DNA of 64,000 bases. It comes from UBA11606 sp964504305 (GTDB lineage: Bacteria; Actinomycetota; Acidimicrobiia; Acidimicrobiales; Aldehydirespiratoraceae). Positions 6,707-17,000 of the stretch are shown in pieces. Position 1 is the stretch's first letter; each line of letters begins with the position of its first letter. The position numbers were made by a program, and so were the translations under genes. The stretch is from positions 1-64,000 of the forward strand of contig CAZDEB010000011.1 of the NCBI GenBank assembly GCA_964504305.1. The letters are read 5' to 3'. The notes under the pieces were generated by a model, which saw only the letters and a list, made by a program, of their open reading frames with translations, searched no databases and had not been told where the DNA came from.

Positions 6707-9700
6707 GTTCGTCTCAGTTCTTGTTTCTCGAGGCTGAGTTTGGTGATCTGTTTGTCGTGGCGGAGTGGGCGGAGCGTCATGCGTTGTCGGATCCGGGGCC
6801 AGCGGTGATTTATGCCCGTAAGGCGCTGGAGTCCGGGGTGAAGTGGGTTTACGCCCATGATCGTTCGTTGCCTGCGCCGTATGAGTCGAAGCTCAATGCG
6901 TATCTGAATGAGCCGGCGTTCAAAGCCCTGGCTGACGGCCGGGTCTCCAATGTGGCGAAGAAGGTTCAGTTGGCGGGCAATCGGGCGGTTCATGAGTCGA
7001 AACCGCCGACGAAGCTGGAAGCGGTCGAGGTAATCTCGGCGTTGTTCCAGGTGTGTTTCTGGCTGGCGTTCACCTATGGCCGGGCTGCCAAGCCTGATCC
7101 GGGGGTGAAGTTCGACCCGAAGCTGCTGGTGTCTGCGGGCCGGGCTGAAAAGGCGTCGTTGAAGGAGCGCCAAGAGCTGCAGGAGCAGCTTGAGCGGCAG
7201 GTTGAGGAGACTGAACTTGCCCGGCTGCGGGCGGCGGAGGCGTCGCGCACGATCGCTGAGCTGGAAGCCGAGCACGCCGCGTTGTTGGCGGATGTGGCGG
7301 CGGCGAAGCGGGAGGCTGAGAAGATCCCGGTCGGGGTCCACGATTGGTCGGAGTGGGAGACCCGCCAGTTTAAGATCGATGCGATGCTGGCCGAAGCAGG
7401 CTGGACGCTGAGCGAGGAGCGTGACCGCGAGTTCGAGGTGCACGGGATGCCCTCGGATTCGGGTGTGGGTTACGCCGACTATGTGCTGTGGGGCGACGAT
7501 GGCTTGCCGTTGGCGGTGGTTGAGGCCAAGAAGGCGATGGTGTCGCCTACGACCGGACAGCAGCAGGCGAAGCTCTACGCGGATTGTCTAGAGAAGATGA
7601 CCGGGCAGCGGCCCGTCATCTTCTACTCCAACGGCTACGAGCACTGGCTGTGGGACGACACCCGTTACCCGCCCCGGCCGGTGCAGGGGTTCTTGACCAA
7701 GGACGAGTTGGCGCTGTCGATCCAGCGGCGAACCTCCACGGTGTCGCCGGGGTCGCTCGACATCAACGACAAGGTCGTCGAGCGGTACTACCAGCATCGG
7801 GCGATCCGGGCGATCACCGAACATTTCGAGAACGACAAGCAACGCAAGGCGTTGTTGGTGATGGCTACCGGTGCTGGCAAGACCCGCACCGTCATCGCGT
7901 TGGTTGATTTGTTGATGAGGGCCAACCTGGTGAAACGGGTGTTGTTCTTGGCTGATCGCACTGCATTGGTGAAACAGGCGATCGGGGCGTTCAAGTCTCA
8001 CTTGCCGGATTCGGCGCCGGTCAATCTGGTGACCGAAGGCAACGAGGACGGCCGGGTGTACGTGTCGACGTATCAGACGATGGTCGGCAAGATCGATGAG
8101 TACCGCAACGACGGCACCCGCCGTTTCGGGGTCGGGCATTTCGATCTGGTGGTGATCGACGAAGCTCACCGGTCGGTGTACCGCAAGTACCGCGGGATCT
8201 TCGAGTATTTCGATTCGTTGCTGGTCGGCTTGACCGCCACGCCGAGGGATGAAATCGGCCGTGACACCTACGGACTGTTTGATCTCGAGACCGGGGTGCC
8301 CACGGATGCCTACTCCCTTGATGAGGCGATCAAGGACGGTTTCTTGGTGCCGCCCCGTGGTGTGTCGGTGCCGCTCAAGTTCTTGCGAGAGGGGATCCGC
8401 TACGACGACCTTTCCGAGGACGAACAGGCCGACTGGGAGGGGCTTGATTGGGGAGAGGACGAGGATGGCCACGAACTCGACCCACCTGACGAGGTCGGCG
8501 CCGCTGCCCTCAACAAGTTCCTGTTCAACGAAGACACCGTGGACAAGGTCCTCGAACGGCTGATGGTTGACGGCATCAAGGTCGCCGGCGGCGACCGGCT
8601 CGGCAAGACCATCATCTTCGCCAAGAATCAGCGCCACGCCGAGTTCATCTACCAGCGGTTCATCGCCAATTACCCGCATCTCGACAACGGCAATTTCGCC
8701 CGGGTGATCACCCACGACGTGAAATACGCGCAGAGCCTGATCGACGACTTCTCGATCAAAGACAAGGCACCCCACATAGCGATTTCAGTCGACATGCTCG
8801 ACACCGGGATCGATGTGCCTGAATGCGCAAACTTGGTGTTCTTCAAGCTGGTGCGATCAAAGACCAAGTTCTGGCAGATGCTCGGCCGCGGCACCCGCCT
8901 GTGCCCCGACCTGTTCGGCCCCGGTGACGACAAGACCTGTTTCAATGTCTTCGACTTCTGCCAGAACCTCGAATACTTCAGCCAACCGCTCGTACCCGCA
9001 GACAAGGCGGGCTCAGCGCCGATCGGCGAACAGATCTTCAAAGCCCGTCTGGAGCTGATCCAGACATTCGACTCGATCCAGAACCACGGCAACGAGCGGG
9101 CCGAAATCGCCGGTTTGCTGCACGACGCGATCGCGTCGATGAACGAGAGCAACTTTCTCGTACGTCCCCACCTGCAGTTGGTTGAGAAATTCCGCGATGC
9201 TGATGCATGGGAGTCGGTGTCGGTCGGCGATCTCGCCGCACTGGCCGACCGGGTCGCTGCGCTTCCCGCACAGCTCGAACCTGAGCCGGAAGAAACGAAG
9301 CGGTTCGACATGTTGCTGCTCAGCTCTCAGCTCGGGGTGCTGCGTGGTGAACCATTCGAGCGTCAGCGTCGCAAGGTGATTGCCATCGCCGGCGCGTTGG
9401 ATGACCAGCAGGCGATCCCGGCGATCAAACAGCAGCTCGAACTCATCATCGACATCCAATCCGACGAATGGTGGGTGGACGTCAATTATCAGATGCTCGA
9501 AGACGTGCGAAAGAAGCTGCGTCTTCTGGTCCCGCTCATCGAACGGTCCAAGAAGAGCATCATCTACTCCGACTTCGAAGACCAGATCGGCACTGGCAAA
9601 GTGATCGATATACCCGGCACCAGCGGGGAAGCCGGCAGCACCGAGTTCGTTCAGTTCCGTAGGAAGGCCGAGCGCTTCCTCCAAGAGAACCTGGGTGAGG

Positions 9701-10116
9701 CGGCGATCGCCAAGGTCCGATCCGGTGCGCCGCTGACGCCCGACGACATCGCTGACCTTCAGCGGATCCTCGTCGCGGCGGGTATAGGCGACGAGGGTTC
9801 CTTCGCCGAAGCCAGCAAGAAGGCAGGCAACTTCGGTCTATTCATCCGATCGCTCGTTGGCCTCGATCGTGGCGCCGCCAAGGCCGCGTTCGCTGGTTTC
9901 CTCGACGAGAAACGCTACGGCCGCAACCAGATCGAGTTCGTCAACATGATCATCGACGAACTCACCGACCGAGGCGTGGTTAAAGCCCGCCGAGTCTACG
10001 AGACGCCTTACATCGGTCTGGCCCCCGAAGGCCCCGAGAAGATCTTCGTGAAAGCGGACCTTGACCGGCTATTCGAGACGATCAAGTCGCTGTCTGCTGT
10101 TGGGTCGGAATCGTGA
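6703..10116 (+). CDS. hsdR: Type I restriction endonuclease subunit HsdR with N-terminal DUF4145
   Basis: Motor and nuclease subunit, ~1137 residues. Start GTG at 6703 overlaps the hsdS stop (GTGA); the longer open frame upstream lies inside hsdS and is not used. Domains: DUF4145 (about 10-125), a coiled coil (about 145-205), a PD-(D/E)xK nuclease with Asp259 and Glu274-x-Lys276, then a superfamily-2 helicase with Walker A ATGAGKT (388-394), DEAH (486-489) and TATP (511-514), and a C-terminal HsdM-contacting region. It resembles the EcoEI-type subunit. All motifs are intact, in contrast to the interrupted hsdM; HsdR needs the M2S complex to cut, so loss of HsdM would silence it rather than kill the cell. 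Confidence 0.93.
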   Translation: MSSSQFLFLEAEFGDLFVVAEWAERHALSDPGPAVIYARKALESGVKWVYAHDRSLPAPYESKLNAYLNEPAFKALADGRVSNVAKKVQLAGNRAVHESKPPTKLEAVEVISALFQVCFWLAFTYGRAAKPDPGVKFDPKLLVSAGRAEKASLKERQELQEQLERQVEETELARLRAAEASRTIAELEAEHAALLADVAAAKREAEKIPVGVHDWSEWETRQFKIDAMLAEAGWTLSEERDREFEVHGMPSDSGVGYADYVLWGDDGLPLAVVEAKKAMVSPTTGQQQAKLYADCLEKMTGQRPVIFYSNGYEHWLWDDTRYPPRPVQGFLTKDELALSIQRRTSTVSPGSLDINDKVVERYYQHRAIRAITEHFENDKQRKALLVMATGAGKTRTVIALVDLLMRANLVKRVLFLADRTALVKQAIGAFKSHLPDSAPVNLVTEGNEDGRVYVSTYQTMVGKIDEYRNDGTRRFGVGHFDLVVIDEAHRSVYRKYRGIFEYFDSLLVGLTATPRDEIGRDTYGLFDLETGVPTDAYSLDEAIKDGFLVPPRGVSVPLKFLREGIRYDDLSEDEQADWEGLDWGEDEDGHELDPPDEVGAAALNKFLFNEDTVDKVLERLMVDGIKVAGGDRLGKTIIFAKNQRHAEFIYQRFIANYPHLDNGNFARVITHDVKYAQSLIDDFSIKDKAPHIAISVDMLDTGIDVPECANLVFFKLVRSKTKFWQMLGRGTRLCPDLFGPGDDKTCFNVFDFCQNLEYFSQPLVPADKAGSAPIGEQIFKARLELIQTFDSIQNHGNERAEIAGLLHDAIASMNESNFLVRPHLQLVEKFRDADAWESVSVGDLAALADRVAALPAQLEPEPEETKRFDMLLLSSQLGVLRGEPFERQRRKVIAIAGALDDQQAIPAIKQQLELIIDIQSDEWWVDVNYQMLEDVRKKLRLLVPLIERSKKSIIYSDFEDQIGTGKVIDIPGTSGEAGSTEFVQFRRKAERFLQENLGEAAIAKVRSGAPLTPDDIADLQRILVAAGIGDEGSFAEASKKAGNFGLFIRSLVGLDRGAAKAAFAGFLDEKRYGRNQIEFVNMIIDELTDRGVVKARRVYETPYIGLAPEGPEKIFVKADLDRLFETIKSLSAVGSES

Positions 10117-11000
10117 CTGTCTCGCAGAAGCCGCTTGGTACGTCGATCCGCATTTTCCTTGCCGATGGTGAGGCGGACGGAGTGTGGGTGGTTGAGAAGA
10201 GCAACTGGACTGGCAAGGCGCTGATGGCCCCTCGCACGCGTTACCGCGATCTTCGCTCCCGGCCTGATCTTGACGGCCCGGGGGTGTACGTGCTCGTCGG
10301 CCCGACCGATTCTGGGTACCCGCCCCAGCGGGTCTACATCGGCGAGACGGACGATCTCCCGGGCCGACTCGACAGCCACAACAAGAACAAGGACTTCTGG
10401 AACCGCGCCGTCGTTTTCACCAGCAAAGACGCGAACCTCAACAAGGCGCACATCCGATACCTCGAACACAGACTCATCGGCTTGGCAACGGCAGCAAAGC
10501 GAGCCGAGATCGAGAACGGCAACCTCGGGTCGATGCCGCCGCTCTCCGAAGCCGACACTGCGGAGGCAGAGTCGTTCCTGGCCGAGATGCTGCTGATCTA
10601 CCCCGTCCTCGGCATCCACCTGTTCAAGAAGCCGGACGAACAGCCATCGAGTTCTGTTCGTCTCGGCCTAGCGGGAAAAGGCGCGAATGCTGAGGGCACC
10701 GAGACCGCCGACGGTTTTGTCGTCCACGCCGGATCTCTGGCCCGTCTCGACGAAGTCCCATCGATACATGCCTACGCAATAGAGATGCGCAAAGCCATGA
10801 AGGAGAGGGGGTTGCTGGTCGAGGAGAACGGCCATCTTCGCTTCACCGATGACCACCTGTTCGGTTCGCCGTCGACCGCGGCGACGGTGGTGCTCGGACG
10901 AAGTGCCAACGGAAGGGTTGAGTGGAAGACGGCCGCTGGTCAGACCCTCAAGCAACTCCAGACAGACCTGACCGGCGAGGTCAGCCCAGAGGATGGATGA
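10113..11000 (+). CDS. GIY-YIG nuclease-like protein with DUF4357
   Basis: A GIY-YIG fold is evident: GVY (57-59), YIG (75-77), Arg85 in DLPGRL and the catalytic-type Glu118 in YLEHRL. The C-terminus (about 235-290) matches the DUF4357 pattern (F..P..A..V..G..NG...W). The family is often encoded beside type I and III restriction genes; its role there is not established, but nicking or resolving DNA is plausible. GTG 10113 overlaps the hsdR stop, and its own TGA overlaps the next start (ATGA at 10997), placing it squarely inside the operon. Confidence 0.85.
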   Translation: MTVSQKPLGTSIRIFLADGEADGVWVVEKSNWTGKALMAPRTRYRDLRSRPDLDGPGVYVLVGPTDSGYPPQRVYIGETDDLPGRLDSHNKNKDFWNRAVVFTSKDANLNKAHIRYLEHRLIGLATAAKRAEIENGNLGSMPPLSEADTAEAESFLAEMLLIYPVLGIHLFKKPDEQPSSSVRLGLAGKGANAEGTETADGFVVHAGSLARLDEVPSIHAYAIEMRKAMKERGLLVEENGHLRFTDDHLFGSPSTAATVVLGRSANGRVEWKTAAGQTLKQLQTDLTGEVSPEDG

Positions 11001-12241
11001 GCCGGGGGATGGATGAGTATGCGGCGGCTTCGTCGTTCGGCTGGCTTGATTTCGATTCTGCGGCGTCGGAGCGGGTCAGCACGCTGCTGAGAGCGCTCGA
11101 ACAACCGGGAACGCTCGACCCGCTCGGCTTCTCGGTGATTAGGGATCCCATCTCGGGGATGCTCGCCCCTGGTACTTCCACCATCCAGACACGGCTGCGC
11201 TATTTCATGTTTCTGCCATGGATCTTCCAGGGGATCGACCGCGACAGGGTCGCGCCGTCTCGGTTCGCCCGCCGGCTACGTGACGACGAGGCGAAGCTCA
11301 TCGAGTGTCTCCGTCACCTTGGCCCCAGCCATGGCGTGCAGGGCTACTCGGCGGGTCGGAATCTCCAGCGGATGCCCAGCGAGGCCTATTGGAGCGGGCT
11401 TCTCTCATGGGGGATCCGACGAGTTGACGTTTCTATAGCGGACTACGGCCGTCGGCTCGGAGCGATGGGCCGACTGTCCACCCAGCGAGATGACGACGGC
11501 AACCCAACCGAGCGTGCCGTGCAAACCTGGGCGTCGATCCCCGACCCGCCGGATCGTTTCCTCTCGGAGGAGATTGCGTTCGATCTGACACAGGCTGAGG
11601 CGACTCTGATCATTGATCAGATCCGACGACATCACCCATCATCGTTACTTGCCTCAGGGTGTAGAAATCCGGCCGCGACCGCGCAGGCACGGATGCCATG
11701 GGACATCGACCGGTCTTTGTTGAGCGGCGAGCTGCAATCTGTCATCCGTCACGCGCGGGCGGCATCGGAGCTCACGATTGGGCCTCAACTTCTCTACAAC
11801 CTCCTCCTCGCTGAACGGGCAAGGGCTGAACTCGGATGGGACACATCAGAGCTCCGCGACGACGTGCATGCTCAGCTCGACGACTGGGCGGTGCTTGTCG
11901 AAAACCGCCACATCGGCCTTCAGTCCTGGGCGTCAGACATCGGGGAGTTCTGGGCGATCCTCGACGCTCGGGCGCCGGTCAATAAGTGGAGTCGTGACTT
12001 CATCACTGAGATCATTGTGCGGGCGGCGCAAGACCCGCGCGGGTTCGTTCGCGACAAAGTCGTGCATCAGCTCATCCGAGATCGCGAGATTCGCCTGAAA
12101 TCGAATCGGGCCCGGCTTGGGCCTCTGAGCGCGTTGGAGAACTGGAATCAGCAGCCCTTCGGCGGTCAACTGGTCTACCGCTGGCCGATCTGTCGGACCT
12201 ACCTGGAGGACCTGGCCGTAGCGCTCGGGTCGGCGGGTTGA
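10997..12241 (+). CDS. DUF6361 family protein
   Basis: The 414-residue product matches the DUF6361 pattern I know: an N-terminal FGWLDFD segment, DPLGFSVIRD (41-50), the PGTSTIQTRLRYFMFLPWIF block (58-77) and a long helical remainder. Biochemical function is unknown. The start is ATG 10997, coupled to the previous stop; the longer frame from 10922 lies within the GIY-YIG gene. The TGA at 12239-12241 shares its A with the next ATG (TGATG). From memory, DUF6361 proteins occur beside PLD-fold and helicase genes in defence loci, as here. Confidence 0.8.
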   Translation: MSRGMDEYAAASSFGWLDFDSAASERVSTLLRALEQPGTLDPLGFSVIRDPISGMLAPGTSTIQTRLRYFMFLPWIFQGIDRDRVAPSRFARRLRDDEAKLIECLRHLGPSHGVQGYSAGRNLQRMPSEAYWSGLLSWGIRRVDVSIADYGRRLGAMGRLSTQRDDDGNPTERAVQTWASIPDPPDRFLSEEIAFDLTQAEATLIIDQIRRHHPSSLLASGCRNPAATAQARMPWDIDRSLLSGELQSVIRHARAASELTIGPQLLYNLLLAERARAELGWDTSELRDDVHAQLDDWAVLVENRHIGLQSWASDIGEFWAILDARAPVNKWSRDFITEIIVRAAQDPRGFVRDKVVHQLIRDREIRLKSNRARLGPLSALENWNQQPFGGQLVYRWPICRTYLEDLAVALGSAG

Positions 12242-14043
12242 TGCTCCAGCCATCCAACCGCCTCACTCTCATAGACGCCATGCGCCCACCGCCCGGCTAC
12301 GGCTTCGGCGAGGCAATGGCGGTGACATTCACGCTCGACCTGCGGGCCTTGCTCGCAGCGCCCGCTGCATTTGTGTTCGGTCAGGCCGGCGCCGACGTCC
12401 AATCTGATGACCAAACAGCGGAACCGATCGAGCTGCTTCATGCGATCCGATCCCACTCTGATCACATCACGGTGTTCTGCCAAGCCGGCGAGATCGGGCT
12501 ACCACCATCGAAACGAGTCTTCGCCTTCCTCGAGCAGTCGGTCGTGCCCGTCACCGCACCCCGCGGCGGAGTCGTCCATCCGAAGATCTGGGTGCTGCGC
12601 TACGAGTCCATCAGCGACCCGGGGGTTTCGACGCTCCGGGTTCTGTGCTCCAGCCGCAATCTCACCTTCGACGCAAGCTGGGACACTTTGCTGCGGCTCG
12701 ATCAAACAGACTCACCGTCGGGGTGTGATCTGACACCGTTGGTCGCGTTGTTCGACGGTCTCACCGAGCGCGCAACATCGCCGATCAGCGAGGCCCACGC
12801 CGCACGGGTAAACCGCTTGGGCATGATGCTCCAGGCGGCCAAGTTCGCCCGGCCACCCGGCACGGATGACCTGCGTTTCCATGTGATGGGGTTCGACGAT
12901 CCAGAACCTCTGTTGCCCTCTGGCGCCGACCGGTCGCTGATCATTTCGCCTTTCGTGAGCAACGGCTTCTTCACCCGGATACACAGCGGCGGTGTCAGTG
13001 AGCTGGTGAGCCGTCCTGAGAGTCTCGATCAGCTCGAGCCTGCGGTGCGTGAAGCGATCGGCTCCATTTACGCGTTCGATGATGGCAGCAACCCCGACTT
13101 GACCGATGGGGAGGATTCTCTTTCGTTTGGTGACCCCGGCCGTCCACTGAGAGGGCTCCACGCCAAGGTCTTCGCATTCGAGACCGGCAACCGCGCGGCT
13201 GTGTTCGTTGGTTCGGCGAATGCAACCGGGGCGGCGTTTCGGAACAACGTCGAGGTGCTCGTGGAGATGACCGGCCCCAAGACCACCCTCGGGATCGATC
13301 GACTGTGCGGCGGAACCGACGACGAGGTCGGTCTACGGGCACTGTTCCAGACATACATGGGCGGATCAGTCGCGGTCGATCCGGACGACTCGACGCTCGA
13401 CGGGGCGAGACGCCGGCTGGCACAGCTGGTGCTCGACGGTTTCGTGGCCGAGACGACCAGTGGTTGGGAGGTCACCTACAAGTCGGACTCGCTCGTCGAA
13501 CTACCAGACGGCATCACGGCGACCTGCTGGCCGCTGTCCAACGCCGGGAACCTCCAGCCAGTGGATTCCGGCAAGTCCCTATGTGTCACATTCCAGACCA
13601 CGCTCGAATCGATGAGTGGTTTCCTGGCGATGAAACTGACCCGTGACGAAACGGAGGCCACAACCGGGTTTGTGCTGCCGGTGACGTTGCACGGGGTTCC
13701 TGCTGATCGCGACCGCATGCTTCTCAAGGCGCTTGTCGGCAACGCCGAGCGGTTCTTCCGCTACCTCCTGTCGCTTCTCGACGAAAACCCCGCCGGCATG
13801 GAATTGGTCGACGCGATCGATCAGATGACGAGCGACACCGGCCACTCCGATCGACAAAGCGGCTTTTACCTTCCGGTGTTGGAGAATCTTCTGCGGAGCC
13901 TGCGCCGCGACCCGGCGAAGCTCATCTCCGTGCATCCGTTGGTGATGGACCTCCACGGCGACGACGCTCTGCCCGAGGGTTTTATGGAACTCTGGGCTCC
14001 AATCCATCAGATTGCCGTCGAAGCGATGAGGGCCGAGACGTGA
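12241..14043 (+). CDS. Phospholipase D-fold (HKD) nuclease-like protein
   Basis: A 600-residue protein with two HKD half-sites. The first has His113-x-Lys115 (VVHPKIWVLR) followed by CSSRNLT (136-142). The second has His307-x-Lys309 (LHAKVFAFE) followed by GSANAT (324-329). Paired half-sites form one active site in PLD-superfamily enzymes, and in prokaryotic defence loci the substrate is usually DNA. No signal peptide is present, supporting an intracellular nuclease rather than a lipase. The start ATG 12241 overlaps the preceding stop by one base; the stop overlaps the helicase start (GTGA). Confidence 0.85.
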   Translation: MLQPSNRLTLIDAMRPPPGYGFGEAMAVTFTLDLRALLAAPAAFVFGQAGADVQSDDQTAEPIELLHAIRSHSDHITVFCQAGEIGLPPSKRVFAFLEQSVVPVTAPRGGVVHPKIWVLRYESISDPGVSTLRVLCSSRNLTFDASWDTLLRLDQTDSPSGCDLTPLVALFDGLTERATSPISEAHAARVNRLGMMLQAAKFARPPGTDDLRFHVMGFDDPEPLLPSGADRSLIISPFVSNGFFTRIHSGGVSELVSRPESLDQLEPAVREAIGSIYAFDDGSNPDLTDGEDSLSFGDPGRPLRGLHAKVFAFETGNRAAVFVGSANATGAAFRNNVEVLVEMTGPKTTLGIDRLCGGTDDEVGLRALFQTYMGGSVAVDPDDSTLDGARRRLAQLVLDGFVAETTSGWEVTYKSDSLVELPDGITATCWPLSNAGNLQPVDSGKSLCVTFQTTLESMSGFLAMKLTRDETEATTGFVLPVTLHGVPADRDRMLLKALVGNAERFFRYLLSLLDENPAGMELVDAIDQMTSDTGHSDRQSGFYLPVLENLLRSLRRDPAKLISVHPLVMDLHGDDALPEGFMELWAPIHQIAVEAMRAET

Positions 14044-17000
14044 ACCCGCCAATCGACATGGAGGAGGTTCTGTCGGGCCTGAAGGACTTCCAACGATGCA
14101 GTGCGGAGTGGGTGTTCGAAAGAATGTTCGATCAACAAGACGCCGCGGTGCGTTTCCTGGTCGCCGACGAAGTCGGGCTGGGAAAAACCCACGTTGCCAA
14201 AGGTGTGATTGCCCGGGTCATCGATTATCTCGAGCGCACCGGCGACGAGCGTCACGACATCGTCTACGTCTGCTCCAACGGTGCCATCGCCCGTCAGAAC
14301 CTGAGGAAGCTCGCACCCAACGGTGTTCAGCCGATCGACAGCGTCGAACGTCTAACGATGCTTCCCCTCGCGCAACTCAATGAAGGGGGCTCTGGCACTC
14401 ACGGCATGAACCTGTTGGCTATCACCCCGGGCACATCGCTTGCCTTCGGGAGGAGCACCGGCCGGTTCGAGGAGCGAGTGCTCGCCTACACGTTCTTACG
14501 GGAGGTCTGGGGCCCCGAAGCGTTCCCCGAACGCGCCCGCTGGATCTTTTGGGAAGGGGTCAACAAAGAAAAAGGGGATCGGAGGCTACGAGATCACTCC
14601 AGACGACAGAGGGACAAGATCCAAGCCCATGTTGCCGCCTTTCGCCGGACGCTGAAGGAGATCGATCGGCAGCGTCGAGAACTCGGCGAACCAACTAGTC
14701 GAATCATGTTCAACCGTCTCGTCAAGGGACTGAAATGGCAGCGGAACTTTCCCAAAGAACTGGGCGCTTCTAGAAGAGAGTTCATCGGCGAGATTCGCCG
14801 GGTGATGGCGATGGTCGGAATCGCCATGCTCGAACCCGACCTTGTGATACTCGACGAGTTTCAACGGTTCAAGAACCTGCTCGATCCCGACGCCGAAGAC
14901 TGGTCCGCCGATCTCGCCCGCAGGCTCTTCACCCACCTTGATAGCGAAACTGGCCGGCCCACCCGAACGCTGTTGTTGTCGGCGACGCCGTATCGCATGT
15001 TCACGACCTCCGATGAGACCGACGGCGACCACTACGCCGACTTCGTCGACACCTGTTCGTTCCTCTTCGACGACAAAGCGAAGGTAGTCAAACTCGAGAA
15101 CCAGTTTCGTCTGCTTCGGTTGGCGCTCACCGACGGCACCGGCGATTCGGCAGCCGAGACAGTCTGTAAGAGCATCGAGTCGCTGCTGCGTACCGTGATG
15201 GTTCGAACCGAACGCCTTGCAGCCACGCCAGATCGAGACGGCATGTTGAGCGAGACCGACACCACAGTGCCGGTCAAAGAAATCGATCTGCGTTCCTACA
15301 TGCGGCTCAGCGACCTCGCCGAATCGATCGGCCAGCACCAACCAACCGAGTTCTGGAAATCAAGCCCGTTCCTGTTCAACTTCATGGAGAAGTACCAACT
15401 CAAGGAAGCCCTCGAACAAGCCATCATCGGCGGCGATCTCCATGATTCCGAAGCGCTCGAACCCGGGCCTGGATTGCTCAAATGGGATGAGATCGAACGG
15501 TACGAACACCTCGACCCCCAGAACGGCAGGCTGCGCTGGCTCATCGATGATCTCGAACAGCATCACGCGTTCGATCTGCTTTGGATGCCTCCTTCGCTGC
15601 CCTACTACCGCGCCGACACTGTGTACGAGCAAGAGAGCTCGATGAAGTTCACCAAGCGTCTGCTCTTCTCGGGGTGGGCGGTCGTGCCCAAAGTTGTGTC
15701 GACCGTCGTCAGCTACGAAGCCGAACGTCACGCCTTCGCTCTGGGACGCCGTCACCAGTACTCCGACGACTACAGCAAACGCGGGGGACGAAGACTCGAC
15801 TTCCGGCTCGAAAATCGGCGACCCGCCGCAATGACGGCTTTCCTGTTCATCTGGCCCAGCCCTACGCTCGCGGCACTCGGAGACCCGAGGCCGTCACCAA
15901 GTGAAACAGCAACAGCGGAGTCGGTGCTGACACGAGCACGTGACCGTCTCAGGGAACCTCTTCGCGAGATCACTTCTGGAGCGCCGACAGATGGACCCGT
16001 CGATCAACGCTGGTATTGGGCCGCGCCCCTCTTGCTCGACCGCATCCATCATCCCAGAGTGATCAACGACTGGTTCGTCACGAGCGGCTCGGAGTTGACC
16101 TGGGGCGAAGACCTGGACGGCTCAGGATTCGAGCGGCATGCACGTGAGGCACGGGATCTCCTCCGAGACAAGGTGGAGGCGCTTGGCCGGTGCCCTGAAG
16201 ATCTGTTGGAGGTTCTCGCCGAGGCGGCGGTGGGAGGGCCCGCTCAATGTGCATTGAGGGCGCTGTCAACGGTGACCGGCGTCGAACTCGGTGATCCCGA
16301 ATTGCAACCGGGGGCAGCGAGGGTGTCGTGGGGTTTTCGTAGTTTCTTCAACGCCCCCGACGTCACGGCGATAGTCGTCGGCCAATCCAGTGTTGATGAT
16401 GGGAGCACCGGCAGCCGGACCCCATTCTGGCGAGAAGCGATACGGCACAGCATCGGCGGCAACCTGCAATCGGTTCTCGACGAACACGTTCACATCCTTC
16501 GAGACTGGCTCGGGTTCATCGACATTGAACATTCCGGTCGCCGTACCGAGGCAGCTCAGGCCATCGCCAACCGGTTGACCGGCTCGTTGCAGGTACGCAC
16601 ATCTACGTTTCGTGTCGACCTGCCAAGCGGAAGCTCGAACCACTACAAACTCGACTATCGACGGATGCGCAGCAGATTCGCGGTGGCGTTCGGCAACCAA
16701 AAACTGGAGACAGGTGGCCAAGCGCGGGTGGAGTCGGTTTCTGCAGCATTCAACTCGCCGTTCTGGCCGTTCGTTCTCACGACGACATCGATCGGTCAAG
16801 AAGGCCTCGACTTCCACCTCTGGTGCCACGCAGTAGTCCACTGGAACCTGCCGAGCAATCCGGTGGATCTCGAGCAGCGCGAAGGCCGAGTTCACAGGTT
16901 CAAGGGCCACGCTGTCCGAAAAAACATCGCCGCGACAATCGGACCCGACGCAAGCTCATCTGACTCAGCGGACATTTGGGAGCAGATGTTCAACACGGCT